Origin: Cephalotus follicularis
Lineage: Eukaryota > Streptophyta > Magnoliopsida > Oxalidales > Cephalotaceae
Direction of reading: 5' to 3'
Length of the DNA stretch: 64,000 nt
NCBI GenBank assembly: GCA_001972305.1
Contig: BDDD01000920.1
Location: 33,316 to 97,315, forward strand
The notes under the pieces were generated by a model, which saw only the letters and a program-made list of their open reading frames with translations, did no database searches and was not told the origin of the DNA. Positions 22,283 through 32,072 of the stretch are shown here, in pieces. The stretch's first letter is position 1. The number at the start of each line of letters is the position of its first letter. The position numbers were made by a program, and so were the translations under genes.

Positions 22283-25027
22283 TGTAACACCCCCGATCTG
22301 TGGGAGTCGCCACAGGTGCATATAACGTAACTTAACAAAACATATCATATTTAAACGTTCATCTTTATTAAAAACGTGATGGTTTAAAGCATAACCAAAA
22401 ACATATCGAAACTGATCATCAATAGAAACTTATTCAAAATGAAAAGTCATAAACTGAAATAACACATTGTTTAATAAATGGTTCCACTATGACCACATAA
22501 ACATAAAGGGATCTGCTATAAGACGATCCTCAGACATATGGGAGTCACTCTCATCACACATTGCCCCTTTGCTCCTGATAACCTACTGCATGGAAACAAA
22601 AACGCGACTGAGCAAACCTCAGCACGTATATAGAATATAAAAATAGCGAACGATATTTTAAAGCAGGAAGATTTCCAAAAGTACATTAAAACTGAAATCT
22701 TAAGCAATAAAATAGTTTTAACATACTTAGTAATTGCCCACGGTAAAACATATAAAACAAGTTCATAATTTGATACCATAAAGTGTACCTTTTCCAAACA
22801 TCGGATCAATAACTGAGCACCAAATCCCATAACATGTCAGAAACCCATAGTAGCAAGGGGTTCGCGACACCCACATTGCCAAAAAAAATGCAGTATATGG
22901 CACTACACATACAATTCTCATATCCCAAAACATATCCCAATAACATATAACTAGGATCGATCCATACGCCTCTATCCCAAATCCTATATAAGGATATCCC
23001 TGAGAGATGCCGTAAACGAATCACACCGTTACGGAAAGTGTCATGCCCCCGTGCCAGGCTCACAGCATGCCTATGGTACCCCCATAGGTGGTTATAAAAG
23101 CTCAGTATTTCACCATTTCCAAAAATATGATTTCATCAAATCATTTTAAAATAAAAACGTTTCCCAAACCATTACCATAAATCGTACTCAAACAATATAG
23201 TTTCACATACTTTCATAATCAGAAAAATCAACTCATTTAATTTCACAATAAAGAGATGATTGCATATAATTTCGTAAATACATCATAACTGATTTCATAA
23301 AGTCGGAATAGTTACTTCATAAAATATCAAATGACTTTATTTCCAAAAACCCAAATATACGGAATTCATAAACCAAAAGGAAGCATATTAATCAAACCGA
23401 GTGATAACAAACCAGAATCTGTTTTTAATCTCAAACAGAACTGAAACAGTAAGAATGTGTCAAGGAACGAAGATCCGTACCTTGTGCGATCACAGATAAG
23501 CTTACGAATAACCGGTAAATTTATTTTGCTTCACGTAGCACAATAATCTAAACAACATAACAATGTTCAAATAAGGGTCTAAAATTCATTTTGAGCATAA
23601 AACAGAATCATAACGATGTTTAGAAATAGACCCGGATCATCGGAAGAATAAACGGATGAAAATAGAAAATTACAGGACATTCCAGCTGACTGTTTCAAAA
23701 ATCCAGTCGACTAACAAGGGGTGGCAGTCGACTACACAACAGGGCCAGTCGACTACTCAACCTGGACTTGCAGACAGTCGACTGGATCAGGGGTCCAGTC
23801 GACTACTCAACACAAGGCAGTCGACTGTTTGCACAATGCAGTCGACTACTCAACTGGACAGTCGACTTGTTCATATGGGCAGTCGACTGTTCTTGGTATC
23901 AGAACAGCAGTTTAGTGCGATTTGTGCAATTTTAGCAATGAAGACTTGGATTTTTTGACACTAGAAGGTTACCAACATGCAAAACAACTTCGTATGACAT
24001 GTAAAACATTGTTACAACACAAAATTTGACAAAGGCATGTTGACAGAAAATTCTTTCAATGTGACAGGGACTTTAAACCATAGCATGCCAACATTTAATC
24101 CAATTCTGTCCACTATCACAATTACATGCATCAAGTCAGATTGTATATCACTTCCTACATGTCTACAGAAGGCTGCTAACACATAGTTACTTGACAGAAG
24201 AACAAGAATGCCGAAACCATAATTAAAATAATCTCTAGCAACCAAAGTACATAGTTTTGATGACAACGATCCAAAAACAAATCACTAAGGCATAACAATA
24301 TAGAAAACCAACCTGTTGGATGTCAAAAACGGTTGTAGGAACACCAATACGAATGACACAATGGCTGTTCAAAAGCAAAACGAAAGGAAGACATAAAAAT
24401 TCAAGCCTGCCAACCATACCTACATTGCCAAGAACGATTCCTATATAGAAACCATGAAGAACTAACCTGTTTAATGAAGCAAAAACACAAAGAACATAGT
24501 GACTCTTCCAATGGCAGGTTCGGCAGCAAGGAGATATGGCAGAAATGAAGACTTTGACATACATATATACCAAAATAATCCAAAACAGAAAAGAAAAGGA
24601 GATTGGGGATAGAATAAGGAAACAATGAGACAAAATCATATTGATAAGGAAAGAGAGGATTGTTGCCGTGTGAAAATTATAAAGGAAGGAGAGAATTCGG
24701 GAGAGAGAGTTTGAGAGGGAGAGAGATGTCGTGAGAGAGAGGGAGAGTTGAGAGAAAATAAAAGGAAATAAAGAAAAAGGAAAAATAAAGAAAAGGAAAG
24801 AAATAAATTAAAATGTGGTATTTTAAAAAGGTTTTTAAATTATTTGATTAGTGGAATGATAATAATATAACTAATTTACCCAAGCCCAAAGTCCATACTA
24901 ACAAACCCAAAATTAAGGCTGGTATCAGTCAGCCCAAAAGCATAAACCCAACATAAACATACAAATACTTAAACGAAAATAAATAAAACCCGTAAGAAAA
25001 ATACGTACAGGTAAGCAGGGTATTACA
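22283..25027 (-). repeat. 5' LTR of CHR-D
   Basis: 2745 bp, same length as the left copy and about 3 percent different in the part compared. The GA-rich tract lies at 24655-24810. The palindrome array is at 23683-23889. Confidence 0.9.
23683..23889. promoter_or_regulatory. CAGTCGACTG array, right LTR of CHR-D
   Basis: Ten sites start at 23683, 23704, 23725, 23746, 23775, 23796, 23818, 23839, 23859 and 23880. Nine keep GTCGAC intact. Steps are 21, 21, 21, 29, 21, 22, 21, 20 and 21 bp, so nearly all sites face the same side of the helix. Confidence 0.65.
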
Positions 25028-25032
25028 GTATG
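25028..25032. repeat. Target duplication of CHR-D, right copy
   Basis: gtatg, matching 14729-14733. Confidence 0.9.
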
Positions 25033-25186
25033 GGATGCGTGATACATATTTAAATTCAGCTTTTCATGTTATTGCTTCCGCTATTGAAGGTTTTGTTTAT
25101 ACGTATTATCGCATAAGCTGAATTTTGTTGTGTTGATTGCCTTACCGCTTTAATTTTGTCCTCTTGGAAAACGGGGTGTGACAAAG

Positions 25187-25198
25187 TGGTATCAGAGC
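25187..25198 (+). other. Primer-binding site of CHR-B
   Basis: TGGTATCAGAGC three bases after the LTR end, fitting initiator tRNA-Met. Confidence 0.85.
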
Positions 25199-25294
25199 AT
25201 ATTCCATGTATGCTTAGCTAGGATACTTTCCTTGGCAATCAATAAATTGTTTTCCTAAAGTCGTGACTAACCGTCATCCTTCCTATAGGAACAA

Positions 25295-26185
25295 ATGGAT
25301 CGAAGGAGAACACGTGCAAGGGCTGGAGCTGCTGGAGCCAATGCCCCTGAAGAAACGAATAAGCCACAAGGAGTGAATGTCCCTCAAGATTATAGGGACC
25401 CGATGACCCTGATTGTGGATTACTTCCAGTGACAGATGGCCTTTAATATGGCTAATGCGGATGAGATGCGCCAGTACTACGCGCAAGCTCGGCCGCAACG
25501 TAGAGCTCCCGATCACTACCCGGGAGAGGATAGTAATCAGTTTGGAAGGGACATTGAAAGGTTTATGAGACAGAATCCACCCAGTTTTCGGGGAGAACTT
25601 GATGCTACTGTGGCTGAGATATGGCTACAGGACTTGGAGAAAATCGTCGAAGTAATGGACTGTACCGATACTCAGAAACTGAAGTTTGCTGTATACCGAC
25701 TATGGGGTGAGGTCACTCATTGGTGGGAGATGGTCAAGGCAAAATGGGAATCTCAGAGGCTTGACAGTACATGGGAGAGATTCCAGATAGAATTCTTGGA
25801 GACATATGTTCCACGGATTGAACAAGAGCGCCGGGAGACAGAACTGTTGGAGTTACGACAGGGAGAAATGACGGTGACCGAGTATCAAGCAAGGTTCATA
25901 GAGCTAGCAGACATTCACCTTATCTGGTAGTCGATGAAGTGAAGAAGATACGGAGATTTCTGAGGGGTCTGCGACCGGATCTTTGGTCAAGGATCAGAGC
26001 TATGGAGTTGGGAACTTTTGTGGAGGTTGCTCAGAAAGCGAGATTACTGGAGAGCATATCCAACGAGGACTGAGCAGAGAGGGCCCGAGCACAACAAAAT
26101 AAACAGAGCCCGATGAGACCAGCTTCTTCAAAATGGCAGGGCGGTGGTTCTTCGACGAAATCATCGGAAGGTAGGAGTTTTGTGC
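25295..26185 (+). pseudogene. gag: Gag of CHR-B, 3' truncated
   Basis: The ATG at 25295 is the first after the primer-binding site and opens the basic MDRRRTRARAGAAG. One TGA lies at about 25432 (FQ-stop-QMAF), then 164 open codons follow with PPSFRGELDATVAEIWLQDLEKI, KFAVYRLWGEVTHWW, RFQIEFLETYVPR and ELLELRQGEMTVTEYQARF, the chromovirus capsid pattern. A frameshift at about 25910 precedes the VVDEVKKIRRFLRGLRPDL block. It stops matching near 26185, before any cysteine knuckle. The next bases belong to the ATH-1 tail. Confidence 0.75.
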
Positions 26186-27207
26186 GAAAATTAAAAAGAT
26201 AAATGAATAAAAAGACCGATCTTGTGTGTTTTCAAAGTTTCATAAGATTTTATGGAGGAGGAGGACAAGGAATTCATGTTCTTGCATATATATGTGTATA
26301 TATATATATATATATAAATATAAATTTCAGTCTTAGTCTGTAGCCTATTTGATTCGAGTAATTAAACCTTAGGGGTGTTCTACACCTAGTTCCTTAAAAC
26401 CAACTGGTTTGAGAGTAACTGGTGGAAAGCTTGCTACATGGATCTTATAGAAAGCTTAAGAGACTAAGACATATAAAAAATATATAAATAAATTTACCTC
26501 TTTGAATTCAGTATTAGTCTGTAGCCTATTGGATTCGAGTAATTAAACCTTTGGGGTGTTCTACACCTAGTTCCTTAAAGCCAACTGGTTTGAGAGTAAC
26601 TGGTCGAAAGCTCGCTACATGGATCTTATAGAAAGCTTAAGAGACTAAGACATTCCACGAATTTAAAAGTTGGTAAAAGAAGAAAAAATGAAGAAATATA
26701 TATATGTGTGTGTGTGTGTGTGCTAAAGTTCTTTTGTCTAACTCTGAAGTAGGATTTTGTGTTGTTGCGAATGCATATCTTGATTGGTCATTAATGGTGG
26801 AATAATGAAAATAGTTTGCTAAAAAGTTCCTTAATTGAGATGTGTTTTGATTCTAGAACTTGGAACGAGATAATAAAATTCGAGTATGGGGGTTTTCTTT
26901 AAATTTTTTAGTATTGATACATTTTACCTGTTTTCAAAGTTGTGATGAACTGAATTTTGTGTGTTTATTCACTGGAAAACACTCACGAGACAAAACTTGT
27001 CCACTAGGGCCACCTAGGGGTTTAACTGCTTGTTGCATAAGCTAAATGCAATCGTGATTCCTACGAAAGTGAGTTAGGATTTTGTTTATGTTCTTGTGTG
27101 TGCATTTAGTTTTTATTTTTGTGTTTGCGTGTGTTTTCTTGTTTTAGCTTTCTATTTGTTTAGCATAAAAATGTGTATGGGGGTATTTGTTTAAGTATGG
27201 GGGTATT
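26186..27207 (+). other. 3' noncoding tail of ATH-1
   Basis: No gene is seen. It holds an (AT)n run at 26283-26315, a 181-bp-spaced tandem duplication (26329-26655), a (GT)n run near 26703-26722, and from 26780 the same ordered blocks as 100-540. It ends with repeated tatgggggtatt tracts that act as the polypurine tract of the 3' LTR. Confidence 0.65.
26329..26655 (+). repeat. Two-copy tandem repeat in the ATH-1 tail
   Basis: Copies at about 26329-26474 and 26510-26655, offset 181 bp, differ by few bases. Each is bounded by gtcttagtct or a variant on the left and agactaagac on the right, which are inverted repeats of each other. Confidence 0.8.
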
Positions 27208-28337
27208 TGTTTAGCATAAAAATGTGTGGTTTTTAATGGGTTATTTGTTATATTTTTATGCTTGTAAACTACTTTGGTTGTGTTATATTGATTTTTAGGT
27301 ACAAGAGCAAAGGACCAAAGTGCATGAATATTACCCAAAGTTGTGCAAATTCGAGCTTCAAAGAGTAAAGATTGAAGAATTGAATAATTCTGTAAAAACA
27401 GAGTAAAAAGCATCGATGTCTTTTATAGATATTGACGTAATTTCTGGGTTTATTGAAAACACATCGACGTCTTTCATCAAAAGGATCGATGATCATTATG
27501 CGCATCTCAACAAAACGCAATTTTTTTACAAAACACGTTGACCTTCAACCAAAGGCGTCGACGTCTTCTTCTGCAGCAGAAATAGAAAGTTAGATTTTTT
27601 GCCAGATTTTGTAACTAGGATTGATTTATTTCCGTTTTTGATAAGTTTTGTAGTATAAAACAATACAAGGCCGGCCAAATTCAGTGTGTGGAGGCTGCTA
27701 GAAACCCTATTTTCTTCTTTGTCAATTTTAGTTTATTTTACAATGTTTAGTAGCTAAACTCTTCAAGGTTTTGGGGAAGAACAAAGCCTAGATTGTTATT
27801 GTTTCAATTCCATCAATAAAAATCCTTGAATATTTGATTTGTTCTTCAAATATGTCTGTCTTCACGCACACTTTGTCTGTCTGATTAAAATCCATAAACA
27901 TCTTGTCGGTGAAGCTGAAAATTGGTGAGTAAATGATGCTTAATTCAATCAATGGAGTCTACTAATACGGTTTGTCACAACGAACACACTTCGTATAGAC
28001 CTAGCATGTCTACTCATACGTCTTGCCTCTGTTGCCGTACTTCGTATAGACCTAGCATGACTACTCATATGTCTTATCATCACCGTCGCACTCTGTATCG
28101 ACCTAGCTGCCGCTGGTTATCAAGGTATGATCGTTCAATTAAATGGAATTGTTCAATACAATCTACGGTGAGTTTCTATACTCTAAAACCACTTTTTAAT
28201 TATATATTTTCTTGACTTCTATTCATTGTTTTGATTCGTTTTAAAATTGCATATTTTATTTCTTGGTATTTCGAATTCAGTGTTTTTAACTCTCGAAGTC
28301 TTAATTTCCTGTTTTGATTATTTATTTCGCATAATTA
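27208..28337 (+). repeat. 3' LTR of ATH-1, 3' end truncated
   Basis: Starts TGTTTAGCATAAAA and follows the solo LTR at 36873-38176 over most of its length. A TATA-like tagtataaaac lies at 27651-27661. GTCGAC-like sites start at 27412, 27431, 27463, 27485, 27538 and 27557. The end (ggtatacttcg through gtgaaca) is missing because CHR-E sequence begins at 28338. Confidence 0.7.
27651..27661 (+). promoter_or_regulatory. Putative TATA box of the ATH LTR
   Basis: tagtataaaac; the matching place in the solo LTR reads tagtataaaag (37464-37474). It is conserved between copies and lies about 450-600 bases into the LTR, as expected for the U3 promoter. Confidence 0.5.
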
Positions 28338-30446
28338 CTCACCTGCTCTGGCGGTTCACCCTTTGGATCACCAGCTCTGGCGGAATTCACCTTTAGGTTC
28401 ACCATTGGAGGAATCGCCTGAGATCACCTGCCTCGTGGTATTCACCCCTTGGGTTCACCTGCTCGACGGAATTCTCCCATGTTGGGCTTACCTGCCTGGG
28501 TCCATCTATATAATTCCTTTCCTTTTACATTCCATTTTCTAAATCTATTTCCTTCCTATCCTCCTTTCTTTCCTTTAACATTTACATTTCATTTTTTAAG
28601 CCTGACCAGGGCACAACATTGGGCCTGATGCCTTCCCATGCATAAGGCCCACCTCCGCATTACTTGCATGTCGGATGCAAAGCCAATATCACATAATCAT
28701 CTGCCCGCGCCGCATACATATACTTAGGCAAATATCCTTTCCTTTCGCAGGCGCATGCACATACTATCATATTCGGCTCCTTGAGAATGCATGCATGCAC
28801 GCACAATCAAGTGCTAAGGATGCATGCAAGGTGTGCACGTCCAGTTACGCATACAAGGGTATAGGCTTGGCTTATGGATGTCTTCTCGGAAGGCATGGCA
28901 GAGACCGTCACATGCTCAGGAGACATTGTCGGCTCATAGGTGCATGTACGGGAGGCATAGCAGAGAACGACTCATGCTCAGGGGTCATGGTCGGCTCGTG
29001 GCTGCTCTATCCTGGTGCACCCTCAAGATTATGGCAGAGGAGCGTTTTAGTTCAGTCTAGGTGGAGAGCTCTGTTACCCTGCACTGGCGCACAGATAGGG
29101 AGTGCATCCTCGACGCATGAAGGCCAGAATGCATCACTGGGCATCCTTGGCACCATGGCAAGGGCTCCTCGGGCATGGGTGCTCGGCACCTCTGCACATA
29201 GCAGCTCAATAATATGCCATGCCCAGGCATGGGAGTGAAGCTCGGGAGTGAATGTGGAGCTCGGGCATGGCAACAGCTCAGACATGGAAGCTTGGCACCT
29301 CAGCAACCCTGGCATTCGACCATGCAGCCCGGGCATCACAGGCGCATCACCCTGGCACCTCTGGCGATCTCCTCAGTACTTCTGGCACCAAGGCAACACG
29401 GCCTGAAAGCTCAACGCATGTTCGACATAGCACACAGGGGTTGTATATGGCACACTGTGGATGTATGCTTGGCGACTGCTAGCAGTGGAGGTGGCTCATT
29501 TGTCCGTTGGCGAGGATCTTAGATGCCTGGCCATGGTCGTACGCATGGCCAGGGAAGCTCCAAGCTTCACTATGGCAGCTCTGCTCATGGCGTATTTTTT
29601 CAAGGAGCAACATGTGCATAGTTAGGACGTGTACTTGGAGAAGAAAGGATGGCCACGTGATAGGCAAGTGTCGAGGCGCATGGCTTAGTTAGAACGCACA
29701 CCCGGGCGTACATATAAAGGAATCTAACTTGCAATTGCTAATTTAATTAAATAACAATAGCACACACATTCAAACAGACAATGAAAAGAGCACACAGCAA
29801 CCACACAGCAAAACACACTTATGCTGGTAGGCACTCGGATATAGAGCAACCTACCTGGGGTAAAGGTGGAAAACGGAGATCTCTTCCTCCTCCTTAATTC
29901 TGGACTTCCTTCAAACAGGGGTCTGCTACACACCCTCAGCCTTGCCAATTTCTCCTTCCTTGTACCATCCTTGCTCCCAGGGAAAGGGTATTTATACCAT
30001 TAGAGTGCAAGGGACATAGGGCCTCCATGGACAGCACCCACTTTGTCTTCTTCTTCCCACTCTCTCATTCTCCTGAATTCTCTGGATCAAATGTGCAAGA
30101 TAATTGGCTAAAGTGTATATACCAGGTCAGTTTCCCTTTTAATACTCACCATGGAAGAGTCTAGAATTTCCTAGACCATTTCATACAGTTACTGGGCCTG
30201 CCAAGGCTTGGGCTAGCCTCCTCCACTTGGACCCAAATTACACTTTCTACATTAAAGCGCAAAAATCCAATTACTACATTAAATCCAGCTCAAGGAGAAC
30301 AACATATTCTCTTTAGCCCAAGTTCACAAATTATATTCCATTAAGGCCCAGATAAATACATCATAAAATTCTGGCCCAGCCCAAAAAGGCAGGAAAATAA
30401 TTATAAAGCCCAATAATAATATTTAATAATATTTAGGGCTCTTACA
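28338..30446 (-). repeat. 3' LTR of CHR-E, truncated
   Basis: Matches the 5' LTR from about 35330 onward. The first 650 or so bases (TGTCACGCCCC end) are missing. It contains TATA at 29989-29996, a G-box CACGTG at 29654-29659, and many short repeats of the kind ggcatgg, ctcgggcatgg and ttcacc. The plus-strand frame 28675-29238 has a counterpart at 35664-36197 only because the LTRs are copies; it is antisense to the element and resembles no protein. Confidence 0.85.
29989..29996 (-). promoter_or_regulatory. Putative TATA box of CHR-E 3' LTR
   Basis: TATAAATA on the element's strand, kept in the other LTR at 38330-38337. Confidence 0.6.
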
Positions 30447-30458
30447 TCCTCCCCTCCT
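30447..30458 (-). other. Polypurine tract of CHR-E
   Basis: tcctcccctcct on the plus strand, so AGGAGGGGAGGA on the element's strand, flush with the LTR start TGTAAGAGCCC. Confidence 0.85.
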
Positions 30459-30489
30459 TACAGAAATCTCATCCCGAGATTTCCTCGGA

Positions 30490-30918
30490 TTAAAAGAAAT
30501 GGGGGTATTTAGCCTGTATATCATCTTCTCTTTCGCAGGTAGCTTCTTCCACTCCGTGGTATTTCCACAATACGTTCAATAACGGAATGGTTTTGCTCCT
30601 TAGCTATTTAATTCGTCGATCGAGAATCTGGATAGGTATCTCTTCGAAACTCAAATCCGTTCTCAACTCCAATGGCTCCCATCGTAAAACATGAGAAGGG
30701 TCAGGATGGTACTTCCGCATCATCGAAACGTGAAACACATTGTATACATCCGCCAGGCTGGGTGGTAAGGCAAGTCGATAAGCAACAACGCCCACTCTCT
30801 CAAGGATCTCAAAAGGTCCTATAAACTGAGGGGTCAACTTTCCTTTCTTGTCGAACCTCATAATTCCTTTAGTCGGAGGGACTTTAAGAAATACATGATC
30901 GCCCACAACGAACTCCAA
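30490..30918 (-). pseudogene. Integrase tail and chromodomain of CHR-E
   Basis: Follows the integrase core in the same frame after a TGA at 30919-30921. It contains ELEFVVGDHVFLKVPPTKGIMRF, GKLTPQFIGPFEILERVG and VYNVFHVSMMRKYHPDPSHVL, then after a TAG at 30604-30606 the chromodomain-like part (KTIPLLNVLWKYHGVEEAT, then DDIQAKYPHFF) and a natural-looking stop at 30490-30492. The open part is 30604-30918. Confidence 0.8.
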
Positions 30919-30921
30919 CTC

Positions 30922-31839
30922 TCACCTACGGTGCTCTGTATAGCTTTTCTGTTGGTTTTGTGCTGTACAGAGTCTTTCCCGGATAACCTTTGCTTTCTCA
31001 ATTGTGTCTTGCACAAGCTTGTGTCCCACAAGACTCTGTTCACCCACTTCGAACCAACAGATCGGGGTTCTGCACTTCCTTCCATAGAGAGCCTCGAACG
31101 GCACCATACCAATACTGGCGTGAAAACTGTTGTTGTACGAGAACTCTACTATGGGTAGATGGTCTTCCCAGCTACCTCCCCAATCCAAGACACACACTCG
31201 TAGCATGTCTTCCAGCGACTGTATGGTCCTCTTAGACTTTCCATCAGTCTGGGGATGAAAAGATGTGCTAAAATTCAACTGAGTACCAAAAGATTCTTGT
31301 AGTTTTCTCCAAAACCGCGATGTAAAACAAGGGTCTCTGTCAGACACCACGCTAATCGGTACTCCATGGAGCCTTACAATTTCAGCATTGTACAGATTTG
31401 CTAGCCGTGTGAGAGAAATGTTCGTCTTGATCGCGAGAAAGTGTGCAGACTTAGTGAAGCGATTGACGATCACCCATATAGCATCACGACCATTCCTCGT
31501 TCCAGGCAGTCCTATCGCGAAGTCCATCGTTCTGTGTTCCCATTTCCACTGTGCCATAGGCAATGGCTGCAACAATCCTGCTGGTCTTTGGTGCTCTGCT
31601 TTAACCTGTTGGCATGTCAAACAAGAAGCAACATACTCTGCTATCTCTCTCTTCATGTTGTTCCACCAATAATCCAGCTTTAGATCCCGGTACATCTTGG
31701 TACTTCCCGGATGTACGGAGTAACTGGAGCGATGCGCTTGTGACAAAACTTCATCCTTCAATTCTTTATTGTTAGGAACACATATTCTGCCCTGATATCT
31801 GATTAATCCGTCACCTTGTACAGAGAAATCCGCTTTCAA
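30922..31839 (-). CDS. Integrase of CHR-E with a lost catalytic glutamate
   Basis: Open for 305 codons. The zinc region has [15 protein letters not shown] (36-50) and CLTCQQ (74-79). The core has aspartates D106 (RTMDFAIGLP) and D167 (VVSDRDPCF). The third catalytic position, in HPQTDGKSKRTIQ, is lysine at 203 where the family has glutamate (GQSERT). The D-to-K spacing is the standard 35 residues, so alignment is not in doubt. This enzyme should be unable to integrate. The upstream frame boundary at about 31860 is a frameshift from RNase H. Confidence 0.85.
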   Translation of the reverse strand: MKADFSVQGDGLIRYQGRICVPNNKELKDEVLSQAHRSSYSVHPGSTKMYRDLKLDYWWNNMKREIAEYVASCLTCQQVKAEHQRPAGLLQPLPMAQWKWEHRTMDFAIGLPGTRNGRDAIWVIVNRFTKSAHFLAIKTNISLTRLANLYNAEIVRLHGVPISVVSDRDPCFTSRFWRKLQESFGTQLNFSTSFHPQTDGKSKRTIQSLEDMLRVCVLDWGGSWEDHLPIVEFSYNNSFHASIGMVPFEALYGRKCRTPICWFEVGEQSLVGHKLVQDTIEKAKVIRERLCTAQNQQKSYTEHRR

Positions 31840-32072
31840 ACCTCCATCTTCGCTAAATCTATCTTATACAGATCTCCATCGTTGCTCTGAGCTTCACGGA
31901 TTTGGTTCATTAACCATGGACTGGTCTGAATATGAGCAATGGTTAGGCAAGTTAATCGACGACTACAGGCATCTGCAACAGCATTAGCTTTTCCTGGATG
32001 GTACTATATTTCACAGTTATAATCATTGAGTAACTCTATCCATCTTCGTTGCCTCATATTCAGGTCCTTCTG

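Larger units (their letters stand above)
14734..25027 (-). mobile_element. CHR-D: near full-length Tekay/Del-like chromovirus
   Basis: A complete element of 10294 bp with two LTRs of equal length (2745 bp), a polypurine tract, a primer-binding site, one long gag-pol frame on the minus strand and a 5-bp target duplication gtatg. It lies in the CHR-B LTR, 151 bases from the end of that LTR. Comparing the first 815 or so bases of the two LTRs by eye gives about 25 substitutions and no length change (about 3 percent), so it is among the younger insertions here. Gag-pol has three stops and one frameshift, so it is not coding-competent as it stands. Confidence 0.9.
12161..25183 (+). repeat. LTR of CHR-B, split by CHR-D
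   Basis: It begins TGTAACACCC at 12161 and ends GGGTGTGACA at 25183, immediately followed by aag and the primer-binding site. Removing CHR-D and one copy of its target duplication leaves about 2724 bp. It carries three clusters of GTCGAC-like palindromes (12333-12482, 13251-13352, 13576-13696). No gene is seen in it; the open frames around 12461-13125 are GA-rich and unlike any family. Confidence 0.75.
7041..26185 (+). mobile_element. CHR-B: chromovirus in permuted order, interrupted by ATH-2 and CHR-D
   Basis: On the plus strand the order is protease, RT, RNase H, integrase, chromodomain tail, polypurine tract, LTR, primer-binding site, gag. This is pol-LTR-gag rather than LTR-gag-pol-LTR. 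There is one LTR, and both ends are cut within the gag-protease region. Two simple explanations are a linearised one-LTR circle and two copies sharing an LTR with outer deletions. ATH-2 interrupts integrase and CHR-D sits in the LTR. It is Tekay/Del-like: the primer site fits initiator tRNA-Met, and integrase is followed by a chromodomain-like tail with ATWER. Stops and frameshifts make it inactive. Confidence 0.65.
2076..28337 (+). mobile_element. ATH-1: Athila/Tat-like Ty3/gypsy element split by nested insertions
   Basis: Coding order is gag, protease, RT, RNase H, integrase (2076-7040), then after the CHR-B insertion a 3' noncoding tail (26186-27207) and a 3' LTR (27208-28337). This pol-then-tail order and the common plus orientation are why I join the two parts. 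The LTR before gag (541-2075) is too unlike the 3' LTR to be its partner, so the 5' LTR, primer-binding site and gag N-terminus appear lost. The frame is broken by several stops and at least two frameshifts. About 250 bp or more of the integrase end is missing at the CHR-B boundary. That the two flanks belong to one element is inference. Confidence 0.65.

Noticed and set aside
25187-25198. tRNA gene fragment
   Set aside because: The match to initiator tRNA-Met is only the primer-binding site after an LTR; no cloverleaf around it.
541-28337. 541-2075 and 27208-28337 as the LTR pair of one element
   Set aside because: Only the first 100 or so bases resemble each other; the bodies differ, with catgcg repeats in one and GTCGAC sites in the other.
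28675-29238. 187-codon frame with a counterpart at 35664-36197, as a conserved gene
   Set aside because: Conserved only because the two LTRs are copies; antisense to the element, low-complexity content, no known domain.
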